Shown: one piece after another, positions 41,037-48,933 of the stretch
Numbering within the stretch: position 1 is the first letter of the stretch
Layout: each line of letters opens with the position of its first letter
From: Terriglobia bacterium
GTDB taxonomy: Bacteria > Acidobacteriota > Terriglobia > Terriglobales > Acidobacteriaceae
Assembly (NCBI GenBank): GCA_020072645.1
Contig: JAIQGK010000021.1
Span: 1 to 64,000 of the forward strand
Direction: 5' to 3'
DNA length: 64,000 nucleotides
The notes under the pieces: generated by a model
Seen by the model: the letters and a program-made list of their open reading frames with translations, nothing else
What the model was told of the DNA's origin: nothing
Database searches by the model: none
Translations under genes and position numbers: made by a program

Positions 41037-42794
41037 ATGTATCACACAGGATTTCGTCGCTTCGTTGCTGTTGCTGTGTTTCTTGCTTTCGGCATGACAT
41101 TTGCAATGGCGCAAGATATGGCGACCGTGAAAGTAAGAGTCGGTCCGCCAGAAGCTTACATCTTTGTGGACGGGCAGCCGTTCGCACATCGCAGCCAGAC
41201 CATTACTTTAACCGCCGGTGAGCATACGATCGGCGTCTACAATTATGGCTATACGCCGCAGGTACAAACAGTAACGCTGCAGCCGGGAAAAAATCCTGAG
41301 ATCGTGGCCCGCCTGGAAAAGTCTGGAGCCAACGTAAGCGGCCCATGGGGACGCATCCAGATTGAAGGCAACGCCAATGACAAGGCCGCGGTTTTCCTCA
41401 ATGAAATGAAGCCAGACTTTTTTGTTGGCTATGTCGATGAGATGAACAATGAAAAGGTAATGGGTACGCAGAAGCTCGTGGTCCCGGTTGGAACGTACAA
41501 GCTGTTCATTGTGAATCCCAAGGAAACAGAGCCGGCTTTCACACAGTCGATTGAGGTAAAGAACAACCAGCGCGTTGTAGTGCATGTTGATTCCAATACA
41601 ACCTCATACCACGATTGGGACAAGGCAGGCCACAAAGAGTCGCTAAGCCGGTTCCACACGGGACCGAACAGCGCCAGAATCACCGTTGCTCCGGTAACGG
41701 GAACTTTTACCACAGACAAGAACGACATTAAATGTGGTGAGCCCGTAGTATTGACCTGGACTTCCACTGAAGCGGCCGAAGTGACTATTGCCGCATCACC
41801 AGAGGCGCAGGTGGCACTGAACGGTTCGCGGACGGATTCGCCCACGCAGACCACCACCTACACATTCCAGGCCAAAGGCCCCGGCGGAATTGTGACCCAT
41901 ACAGCCACAGTCCACGTTGACCCAACAGTGCAAACAGCACTGAAGGCATCGCCGACCGAAGTTCACTATCGCCGGATTGACGACAAAGTGATTGATCCCG
42001 GCAATTCGACCCTGACCTGGACCGCCGCCAATGCTCAGACGGCCTCCCTTGATCCGCTGGGATCGGTCACCACCAATGGTGACAAGACCGTACCTGCGGC
42101 GCCCAAGAAAACCGACGTTGGCACTGTGGATGAAATGGCGACTTATATCCTGGTAGCCAGCAATAATTGCGGCGGCTCTGACAAGAGCCTGGCTGCAGTC
42201 CACATCTCCGGCACCATTGAGCCTTTGCCCGTGGTCCCGCTTACCAGCATCTTTTTCCCGACCGCATATCCAACGGAGAAGCGTCCGGAGATCGGATTGC
42301 TGAACAGTCAGAACGACATTCTTAAAGAGGCAGTGGAAGGCTTTAAGAAGTTCCTGGAGTATGATCCTGACGCGAAATTGAAGCTGACGGCCCATACGGA
42401 CCATCGCAGCAGCGATGATTACAACAAGTCCCTGAGCGAGCGCCGCGGGAAAATCGCAAAAGACGCTCTCGTAGCTCTTGGCATCGCGGAAGCAAAGATA
42501 GAAGTGGTGCCAGAGGGAGAAACACCGCAGCTGGAAGAAGCTGCGGTGAAGGCCCTGGAAGATGCCGCTGGGATGCATCGCAAGGTAACCGATGCCCTGG
42601 TGCATGCCTATAACCGTCGTGTGGACATTGCAATGATTCCTACGACGAAACCTGTGCAGGACTCCAAGCAAGTATTTCCTGCCAGAGGAAGCAAAGAAGC
42701 GAAGATCCTTGAAAGCAACGGCTTCAAGGGATTGCGTACTGTCGAGAAGGTAAGCACACCAGTTGGTGCGACTGCCGCGGCAGGACAGCAATAG
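41037..42794 (+). CDS. Secreted PEGA-like / Ig-like / OmpA C-terminal domain protein
   Basis: 585 residues with a signal peptide ending near AMAQD (residue 25). A PEGA-like module follows (VKVRVGPPEAYIFVDGQPF, LTAGEHTIGVYNYGY), then Ig-like stretches rich in Thr and Ala (FTTDKNDIKCGEPVVLTWTST, FQAKGPGGIVTHTATV) and an OmpA-type peptidoglycan-binding domain at the C-terminus (SIFFPTAYPTEKRPEIG, LKLTAHTDHRSSDDYNKSLSERR, YNRRVDIAM). It probably tethers outer membrane or periplasmic structures to the cell wall. A strong AGGAGG lies 8 bases before the ATG. A series of hairpins follows the stop. Confidence 0.85.
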   Translation: MYHTGFRRFVAVAVFLAFGMTFAMAQDMATVKVRVGPPEAYIFVDGQPFAHRSQTITLTAGEHTIGVYNYGYTPQVQTVTLQPGKNPEIVARLEKSGANVSGPWGRIQIEGNANDKAAVFLNEMKPDFFVGYVDEMNNEKVMGTQKLVVPVGTYKLFIVNPKETEPAFTQSIEVKNNQRVVVHVDSNTTSYHDWDKAGHKESLSRFHTGPNSARITVAPVTGTFTTDKNDIKCGEPVVLTWTSTEAAEVTIAASPEAQVALNGSRTDSPTQTTTYTFQAKGPGGIVTHTATVHVDPTVQTALKASPTEVHYRRIDDKVIDPGNSTLTWTAANAQTASLDPLGSVTTNGDKTVPAAPKKTDVGTVDEMATYILVASNNCGGSDKSLAAVHISGTIEPLPVVPLTSIFFPTAYPTEKRPEIGLLNSQNDILKEAVEGFKKFLEYDPDAKLKLTAHTDHRSSDDYNKSLSERRGKIAKDALVALGIAEAKIEVVPEGETPQLEEAAVKALEDAAGMHRKVTDALVHAYNRRVDIAMIPTTKPVQDSKQVFPARGSKEAKILESNGFKGLRTVEKVSTPVGATAAAGQQ

Positions 42795-42804
42795 CGACGA
42801 ACGT

Positions 42805-42840
42805 CCGGCCTTCTCCCGGCGCAAGCCCTGAGAAGGCCGG
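42805..42840 (+). terminator. Hairpin after the OmpA-type gene
   Basis: CCGGCCTTCTC (42805-42815) pairs perfectly with GAGAAGGCCGG (42830-42840) over a 14-base loop, starting 10 bases after the stop codon. No T-run follows directly, so it may be an mRNA-stabilising 3' hairpin rather than a terminator. Confidence 0.55.
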
Positions 42841-42855
42841 ATCGACTTTATAGAT

Positions 42856-42918
42856 CGGCACCAGGCGACCGGGCGGAGCAATCGCTTCCGCCCTGGTATT
42901 TTTTCCTGGTGCCGTTTT
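42856..42918 (+). terminator. Nested double hairpin with T-runs
   Basis: An outer 10-bp stem, CGGCACCAGG (42856-42865) with CCTGGTGCCG (42905-42914), followed by TTTT, encloses an inner 7-bp stem, GGGCGGA (42871-42877) with TCCGCCC (42887-42893), followed by TGGTATTTTTT. Each stem could end transcription, and the inner T-run is part of the outer structure. Confidence 0.6.
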
Positions 42919-43189
42919 CTTCCCATCACAAACCGCCACTCCCATCAGGATGGTTAAGACTGCGAGCCGCTCGCCCATGAAGCCTGCGCATTTTAGAGTG
43001 GTTTTCCAATGAGAGCAAAGGGGAGTGTGCGTGAAAAGCATTTGTGACTCGTCAGGAACGAGGGGGCACTGTTACTAGTGACAGTGGTAGTGCGTCGGAT
43101 TGCAATTTAAGGTAAGAGTTGTCTCATAACTTCGCCTCTCGAAAGTTATTGGGGGAACCGCAACGCGGCAAATGCCGGGGAGGAATGCC

Positions 43190-43528
43190 ATGAATGCAAG
43201 CAGTCGACAAGTCAATGGAATAACGGTGGTGGACATGAGCGGCCGTATCACACTGGGTGAAGGTGGAGTGGTGCTCCGCGAAACAATCCACGACCTGCTG
43301 GATAAAGGAGACAAGAAGATCCTGCTGAACCTGGGCGATATCTCCTACATTGATAGCTCAGGCATCGGCGAATTGATTGGCGCCTTCACGTCCGTGCGTA
43401 AGCAGGGTGGCGACTTGAAGCTGCTCAACTTAACCAAGAAAGTCAAAGATCTGCTCCAGATCACCAAGCTCTACACCGTTTTCGATATCAAGGACGACGA
43501 AGCTACGGCGATCAGCGCGTTTAATTAG
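43190..43528 (+). CDS. STAS-domain anti-sigma factor antagonist
   Basis: 112 residues, usual size for a SpoIIAA/RsbV-type protein. The phosphorylation-site motif DSSGIGEL is at 55-62, preceded by the beta-strand ILLNLGDISYI, and the C-terminus has LYTVFDI. I chose the ATG at 43190 because GGGGAGG (43177-43183) lies 6 bases before it; an upstream in-frame ATG at 43172 would overlap that site. In partner switching the unphosphorylated form binds an anti-sigma kinase and frees the sigma factor. The SpoIIE-type phosphatase at 38097 is the nearest candidate for dephosphorylating it. No anti-sigma kinase gene is in the window. Confidence 0.9.
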   Translation: MNASSRQVNGITVVDMSGRITLGEGGVVLRETIHDLLDKGDKKILLNLGDISYIDSSGIGELIGAFTSVRKQGGDLKLLNLTKKVKDLLQITKLYTVFDIKDDEATAISAFN

Positions 43529-43883
43529 GCTTCTCTAATCTGCCGGCTCGCAAAGGTCATCTGTCTCGCGATCGCGCGCGAGCGGCAGTGCCACCCTTTG
43601 ATCAAGGGTGTGCTCTGTTTCAAATTTTGGCGGACCGCATGGGTTTCCCTGTCGGCGGTCGCTTTTGCCGGCGTTGTTTATCCTTCAAGCCGAGTCTAAC
43701 CGGAGATGACCTACCTAACTGTTAGTTCTGCCAGTTGAAGAGATCCACGTTTCGGAAAAGAATCTGAATGGACAATAGCCCGGAAGAGTGCACTGCACGT
43801 TTCCGTCATAAAGACTGGTCGCCACCAACCGCTCAGAGGACCAAAAGGGCAAGAAATCAACAGGCTATTGAGAAGGGAAGTTC
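43529..43883. other. Intergenic region with three hairpins
   Basis: 355 bases between the STAS and DUF3300 genes. Three hairpins stand in a row: CTCGCG/CGCGAG (43565-43582), CACCCTT/AAGGGTG (43592-43610) and GACCGC/GCGGTC followed by CTTTT (43633-43665). About 220 bases without clear structure lead to the DUF3300 ribosome site GAGAAGGGA. No known riboswitch consensus was recognised. Confidence 0.55.
43633..43666 (+). terminator. Possible intrinsic terminator after the STAS gene
   Basis: GACCGC (43633-43638) pairs with GCGGTC (43655-43660); inside, GGGTTTCCC can add a small stem. It is followed by GCTTTTG, a short T-run. Weak but in the expected place. Confidence 0.4.
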
Positions 43884-45158
43884 GTGATGAATCCTACACA
43901 AACTCGATCCGGAGCTCCAAACCAGATCGTTCGAAATTTTATCGCTCTTACTTGTGCCGTACTGATTTTGCTCGTGAGTACGGTGTCGTGGGCGATACAG
44001 CAGCCCGCAGCGACTTCAGATAGCCAGGACGCGAAGATATCCAACGATCAACTGGATTCGCTGGTGGCTCCGATTGCGCTCTATCCAGATCCGCTGCTCA
44101 GCCAGACCCTCGTCGCCTGTACTTATCCGCTGGAAATCGTACAGCTTCAGCAATGGCTGGAACAGAACAAAGGCCTGAAAGACAAGGCGCTGACAGATGC
44201 CGTTCTGAAACAGAACTGGGATCCAAGCATACAGGCAATGGCCGTTTTTCCCGATGTTGTAAAGCTACTGTCGGACAACATCGCCTGGACGGACAACCTG
44301 GGCAATGCCTTTCTGGCGCAGCAGAATGACGTGATGGAAGCAGTCCAGCGCATGCGCGCCAAGGCCACGCAAAAAGGAGTGTTGAAGACCACGGAACAAC
44401 AGACGGTGGAGACCAAGGTTATCGAGAACAAGACCGTGGTTGTGATCGAGCCTGCCAGTCCGGAAGTCGCCTATGTACCCTATTACGATCCGTATTCGAT
44501 CTGGGGTGCGCCTTACTATCCATACCCGCCCGTTGCATATCCTCCTTATTATCCGACGGGAGGAAGGCTGCTTTCATTTGGTGTGGGAATGGCAATCGGC
44601 GCGGCATGGGGCGGCGGCGGATGGGGCTGGAACGCCGGGTGGGGCGGTAACAACAACATCAACATCAACCGCAACAACAATTACGTGAACCACTACAACA
44701 GCCAGCGCGCCAATGCCGGGAACAGATATGGCGGCGCAAATAATAATTGGCAACACAACCCGCAGCATCGTGGCGGCGCCCCTTATGGGAACAGAGCCAC
44801 TGCCAAGCAATACGGTGGCGCTGCTCGTGGAGACAACATGGGCCAAAGGCAATCTGCGGCGCGCCAGAACCAGGGAAATCTTGGAGGAGCCGGGAAAGGC
44901 TTTAACAGCGGCGGAATCACGAACAGACCATCGGCTTCACCTACCGGTAACTGGGGTGGCGGCGGAGATCGCATTGGCAATAGACAAACTTCAAGCGGAA
45001 ATATGGGATCCAGAAACAGCAGCGCTTTTTCCGGTTCGTCAAGCCGGAGCGCGGCCAGGGCCAGCAGTTCACGGGGTTCTTCCAGCTTTGGTGGCTCTCG
45101 TGGTGGCGGCGGGTTCCGTGGCGGCGGTGGCCGTGGCGGCGGGGGAAGGCGGAGATAG
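43884..45158 (+). CDS. DUF3300 secreted protein with Gly/Asn-rich and RGG-like tail
   Basis: 424 residues. A hydrophobic export segment (about 17-40) precedes the DUF3300 domain (about 52-200), seen as LDSLVAPIALYPDPLLSQTLVACTYPLEIVQ and NWDPSIQAMAVFPDVV. A Pro/Tyr-rich linker (VPYYDPYSIWGAPYYPYPP) leads to a low-complexity tail of about 190 residues rich in Asn, Gly, Ser and Arg, ending in repeated RGGGG. DUF3300 function is unknown; the family is exported. The gene is 34 bases before a DUF2950 gene, a pairing seen often in these bacteria, so they probably act together at the envelope. Confidence 0.88.
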   Translation: MMNPTQTRSGAPNQIVRNFIALTCAVLILLVSTVSWAIQQPAATSDSQDAKISNDQLDSLVAPIALYPDPLLSQTLVACTYPLEIVQLQQWLEQNKGLKDKALTDAVLKQNWDPSIQAMAVFPDVVKLLSDNIAWTDNLGNAFLAQQNDVMEAVQRMRAKATQKGVLKTTEQQTVETKVIENKTVVVIEPASPEVAYVPYYDPYSIWGAPYYPYPPVAYPPYYPTGGRLLSFGVGMAIGAAWGGGGWGWNAGWGGNNNININRNNNYVNHYNSQRANAGNRYGGANNNWQHNPQHRGGAPYGNRATAKQYGGAARGDNMGQRQSAARQNQGNLGGAGKGFNSGGITNRPSASPTGNWGGGGDRIGNRQTSSGNMGSRNSSAFSGSSSRSAARASSSRGSSSFGGSRGGGGFRGGGGRGGGGRRR

Positions 45159-45192
45159 CCTGACCAAAGAAGGATAAATCAAGGAGGAAAAA

Positions 45193-46164
45193 ATGAAATC
45201 GCGTCAATTAAATATCAAACTACGTACGGTCCTTCTCGGGCTTCTGCTGGCAGTGCTCTCCTGCTCTTCGACCGTGTGGGCACAAGGGCAGGTGAAACAT
45301 CTGCTGCCCAGTACTTCTGCGCCAGTGAACCAGAGATCGTTTGCAACTCCACAACTCGCTGCTGACGCGCTGATCAAAGCGGCCGAGAGCTATGATGTGC
45401 CGGCATTGCTCGAAATCTTTGGCCCTGAGGGCAAAGACTTTGTGGCGTCCGCCGACCCGGTTGCAGACAAGGCCAAAGCGCAGGAATTTATCGAGAAGGC
45501 TCATGAAAAGAACACGGTCAGCGTGGAAAAGACAAAAGCCACTCTGCTGGTGGGGAACGATCAATGGCCGCTGCCGATCCCGATTGTCCTCAGACAGGGA
45601 AAGTGGTTCTTCGATACCCAAACTGGCCGGAAAGAGATTCTCTTCCGGCGCATTGGAGCCAATGAACTCGATGCTATCCAAATCGCGCATGGATATGTAG
45701 AGGCGCAAAAGGAATACGTCTCCACGCTCCATGACGACTCAACTCTTCATGAGTATGCCAAAAAGATCATCAGTACTCCCGGAAAGCACGATGGTTTGTG
45801 CTGGAAGAACGAAGACGGCACACCGGGCGGGCCTATCAGCGAAGGCATCGCACGTGCTATTGAGCAGGGTTACACGGACAAGGCAGCTCCTTACCATGGC
45901 TACTATTTCAAAATCCTGAACGGCCAAGGCCCGAACGCTGCTCTTGGCAAACTCGATTACATGATCCATGGATTCATGATTGGCGGTTTTGCGCTGGTGG
46001 CTGTCCCGGCTGAATACCGGGTGACTGGTGTGAAGACCTTTATCGTGAACCAGTATGGCATCGTGCTTGAGAAGGACCTCGGACCAAACTCTCTCAACAT
46101 CGTGAAAGAGATGGACCGGTTCAACCCAGACAAGGGTTGGCAGGAAACCCAGGACGCGCTCTGA
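45193..46164 (+). CDS. DUF2950 secreted protein
   Basis: 323 residues with a signal segment (MKSRQLNIKLRTVLLGLLLAVLSCSSTVWAQ); the LSCS inside could serve as a lipobox. The mature part matches DUF2950: FATPQLAADALIKAAESYD near the start, then ELDAIQIAHGYVEAQKEY, HDGLCWKNEDG, YHGYYFKILNGQGPNA and GFALVAVPAEYRVTGVKTFIVN. Function is unknown. AAGGAGGA lies 7 bases before the ATG. It follows the DUF3300 gene in the same operon and is 28 bases before the SulP gene, so the three may be co-transcribed. Confidence 0.88.
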   Translation: MKSRQLNIKLRTVLLGLLLAVLSCSSTVWAQGQVKHLLPSTSAPVNQRSFATPQLAADALIKAAESYDVPALLEIFGPEGKDFVASADPVADKAKAQEFIEKAHEKNTVSVEKTKATLLVGNDQWPLPIPIVLRQGKWFFDTQTGRKEILFRRIGANELDAIQIAHGYVEAQKEYVSTLHDDSTLHEYAKKIISTPGKHDGLCWKNEDGTPGGPISEGIARAIEQGYTDKAAPYHGYYFKILNGQGPNAALGKLDYMIHGFMIGGFALVAVPAEYRVTGVKTFIVNQYGIVLEKDLGPNSLNIVKEMDRFNPDKGWQETQDAL

Positions 46165-46192
46165 ACAGAGACTGTAAAGGTCTCCAGGACAC

Positions 46193-47908
46193 TTGAAATT
46201 GACTGGTGAAGCAAGCCAACGCGGCCTTATCCCCGGCATAACGTGGCTGCGCGACTATCCAAGGCAATGGATGCGCGCAGACGTTATCGCCGGGCTGGTA
46301 GCGGCCGCGGTTGTCATTCCCAAAGCGATGGCGTTTGCCACCATCGCCGGACTCCCGGTACAAGTCGGCTTGTACACGGTCTTTGTGCCCATGGTGATTT
46401 ACGCGCTTCTGGGCACATCAAGACCGCTCAGTGTCAGCACAACAACGACAATCGCAATCCTTACCGCTGCTGAACTGGGAAAGGTGGCGCCCAACGGCGG
46501 GCCCGGAGAGTTGATCGCAGCCGGCGCAACTCTAGCGGTTCTGGTTGGCGCGATGCTGTTGCTGGCGTCGGTCCTTCGGCTTGGCTTTATCGCCAACTTT
46601 ATTTCCGACCCTGTTCTTGCTGGTTTCAAGGCCGGCATTGGCTTGGTGATTGTGGTGGACCAGGTCCCCAAGCTGCTTGGTTTCCATATCACGAAGACGG
46701 GTTTCTTTCGAGACATTCTGGCAATGATCCAGCACCTGCCCCAGACATCGCGGATAACGCTGTTACTTGCCCTTGCCATGATCGTGCTGATGGTTGCGCT
46801 GGAGCGGTTCGCGCCGAAAGCGCCCGCGCCGCTGATCGCCGTGGCTGTGGGCATTGCCGGTTCTGCCTTGCTTGGACTCCAGCACATGGGAGTAGAGACG
46901 GTGGGCGCAATCCCGCGCCAGCTTCCATCCTTGATGTGGCCAAATCTCGCGCTCCTGGAAGATATGTGGCCCGGCGCTGTTGGCATTGCTTTAATGAGCT
47001 TTACTGAAAGCATTGCCGCGGCGCGCGCATTCGCCAAAGCGGGAGAGCCGCGCCCGATTCCGAACCAGGAGCTGCTAGCCGTTGGGGCCGCGAATATTGC
47101 AGGCGGTTTTTTCGGCGCCATGCCGGCCGGCGGAGGCACCACGCAGACAGCCGTCAATCGCAGCGCAGGAGCACATACACAGATGGCTGAACTCGTTACC
47201 GCCGCAGTTGCGCTTGCCACGCTTCTGTTACTAGCGCCGCTGATTGGCATGATGCCCAATGCCACACTGGCGGCCGTAGTCGTCGTCTATTCTGTGGGAC
47301 TCATCAAGCTTGGCGAGTTTCGTGAGATCGCCCGCGTGCGCAAGACGGAATTCTATTGGGCTGTGGTTGCATTTGCGGGCGTCGCGCTGCTGGGCACGTT
47401 GCGCGGAATCCTGGTGGCGGTCATCACCTCCGTGCTTGCTCTTGCTCAACAGGCTTATAGTCCGCCGGTGTATGCGGTGGGGCGCAAGCGCAATACTCAC
47501 GTATTCAGGCCGCTCTCACCAGAGCACCCGGATGATGAGACATGGCCCGGGCTGCTGATTGTGCGAGTTGAGGGCCGGGTCTTTTTTGCGAATGCACAGC
47601 GCATCGGCGACAGAATGTGGCCGCTGATCGAACAAGCGAAGCCGTCTGTCATCACGATTGATTGCAGCGCGATCTTCGACATCGAATACACCGCGCTGAA
47701 GATGCTAGCCGAAGCCGACGAGAGACTTGAGCGCGACGGCATCACTCTGTGGCTTGCCGCGCTCAATCCCAACGCGTTCGCGACAGTATCGCGTTCCAAG
47801 CTTGGCGAGAAGCTGGGCCGGGAACGGATGTTCTTGAATTTGCAAGGGGCGGTTGAACGCTACGAGCAGACAAAACCTGCTCCCGCGCGTGGCCAGGGGG
47901 CCGCTTAA
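46193..47908 (+). CDS. SulP-family anion transporter with C-terminal STAS domain
   Basis: 571 residues from a TTG start at 46193 with CCAGGA just upstream; no better ATG is available. About 11-12 membrane segments contain the SulP hallmarks WLRDYPRQWMRADVIAGLV, IPKAMAFATIAGLPVQVGLYT and GFFGAMPAGGGTTQTAVNRSAGAHTQ. A cytoplasmic STAS domain (about 425-560) follows (VRVEGRVFFANAQRI, DCSAIFDIEYTALKML). SulP proteins move sulfate, bicarbonate or C4-dicarboxylates; the substrate cannot be read from the sequence. Its place just upstream of PPK2, AspT and aspartate decarboxylase makes bicarbonate or a dicarboxylate worth considering (inference). Confidence 0.9.
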   Translation: MKLTGEASQRGLIPGITWLRDYPRQWMRADVIAGLVAAAVVIPKAMAFATIAGLPVQVGLYTVFVPMVIYALLGTSRPLSVSTTTTIAILTAAELGKVAPNGGPGELIAAGATLAVLVGAMLLLASVLRLGFIANFISDPVLAGFKAGIGLVIVVDQVPKLLGFHITKTGFFRDILAMIQHLPQTSRITLLLALAMIVLMVALERFAPKAPAPLIAVAVGIAGSALLGLQHMGVETVGAIPRQLPSLMWPNLALLEDMWPGAVGIALMSFTESIAAARAFAKAGEPRPIPNQELLAVGAANIAGGFFGAMPAGGGTTQTAVNRSAGAHTQMAELVTAAVALATLLLLAPLIGMMPNATLAAVVVVYSVGLIKLGEFREIARVRKTEFYWAVVAFAGVALLGTLRGILVAVITSVLALAQQAYSPPVYAVGRKRNTHVFRPLSPEHPDDETWPGLLIVRVEGRVFFANAQRIGDRMWPLIEQAKPSVITIDCSAIFDIEYTALKMLAEADERLERDGITLWLAALNPNAFATVSRSKLGEKLGRERMFLNLQGAVERYEQTKPAPARGQGAA

Positions 47909-47930
47909 CACAACGACATGAGGTGACGCT

Positions 47931-48779
47931 ATGAAATCCGAAGCACACAACGGCAGGGTGGCTGAATTGCCAAGGAACGGCCATGAAGGCGAAGCTCACG
48001 CACACAAGAAGCTGAAAAGAAAACAGTATGAAAAAGAGCTTTGCCGCCTACATGAGGAACTGGTGAAGCTGCAGCAGTGGATCGTACACAAAGGGCTCAA
48101 GGTCTGCGTGGTGTTTGAAGGCCGCGATGGCGCGGGAAAGGGCGGAACCATCAAGGCAATTACTGAGCGCGTGAGCCCGCGCATCTTCCGCGTGGTGGCA
48201 TTGCCCGCGCCGACCGAGCGCGAAAAAAGCCAGATGTACGTGCAGCGCTATGCGCCGCACTTTCCGGCGGCAGGAGAGATCGTCATTTTTGACCGCAGCT
48301 GGTACAACCGCGCGGGCGTGGAACGGGTGATGGGCTTTGCCACTGACGAGCAGGTCCAGAAATTCCTGCGCGTGGTGCCTTTGTTTGAGAGGGCCATGGT
48401 GGATTCCGGCATCATTCTGATCAAGTATTGGCTGGAAGTGAGCGCCAAGGAGCAGACTCGACGGCTCGAATCGCGGATCGACGACGGACGAAAAATCTGG
48501 AAGCTCTCGCCCATGGACTTGAAGTCCTACAGCCGCTGGTATGACTACTCCCGGGCGCGGGACGACATGTTTTCCAATACCGACACGCCGTTTGCTCCTT
48601 GGTACGTGGCTGACGCGAATGACAAGAAGCGCGTGCGCCTCAATATTATTTCCCACCTTCTGAAACAGATTCCGTATAAAGAGCTCCCTGGAGACAAGGT
48701 GAAATTGCCCAAGCGGCAGGATGCGGGTGGCTATCGTGAACTGGACTATCCGTACAAATACGTGCCGGAGAAGTTCTGA
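47931..48779 (+). CDS. ppk2: Polyphosphate kinase 2 (PPK2)
   Basis: 282 residues. The P-loop GRDGAGKGG is at 64-72 and the second phosphate-binding motif DRSWYNRAGVERVMGF at 121-136, with a lid region rich in Arg and Lys (EQTRRLESRIDDGRKIWKLSPMD). This is a single-domain PPK2, which uses polyphosphate to phosphorylate a nucleoside diphosphate or the reverse. It ends YPYKYVPEKF as many class I members do. GAGGTGA lies before the ATG. It is 22 bases after SulP and probably in its operon. Confidence 0.93.
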   Translation: MKSEAHNGRVAELPRNGHEGEAHAHKKLKRKQYEKELCRLHEELVKLQQWIVHKGLKVCVVFEGRDGAGKGGTIKAITERVSPRIFRVVALPAPTEREKSQMYVQRYAPHFPAAGEIVIFDRSWYNRAGVERVMGFATDEQVQKFLRVVPLFERAMVDSGIILIKYWLEVSAKEQTRRLESRIDDGRKIWKLSPMDLKSYSRWYDYSRARDDMFSNTDTPFAPWYVADANDKKRVRLNIISHLLKQIPYKELPGDKVKLPKRQDAGGYRELDYPYKYVPEKF

Positions 48780-48933
48780 TCAGGAGAGGGCAGGTTCTCA
48801 CACCATGCGAAACGAAAACTGTTACATCTGACAGTCGATCTGGGTTCTCGCCCTCGCTATGCTTCAGTCGTAACGCCTTTCGGTTGATCTTGCGGGACCG
48901 CAGGCGTCACCTATTTATAGCAAGGAGGCACAT

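Larger units (their letters stand above)
42795..43189. other. Intergenic region with a hairpin series
   Basis: 395 bases between the OmpA-type gene and the STAS gene. It holds a 11-bp hairpin (42805-42840) and a nested double hairpin (42856-42918). After about 42920 I see nothing clear until the ribosome site of the STAS gene. A minus-strand frame (42724-43041) with a hydrophobic start crosses both hairpins and is not supported. Confidence 0.55.

Noticed and set aside
42724-43041. Minus-strand frame with a hydrophobic start resembling a lipoprotein
   Set aside because: It runs through two strong hairpins and into the end of the OmpA-type gene; the internal lipobox-like AVC is poor.
43529-43883. 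c-di-GMP or other known riboswitch ahead of DUF3300
   Set aside because: Stems are present but I could not find the conserved core bases of a known class.
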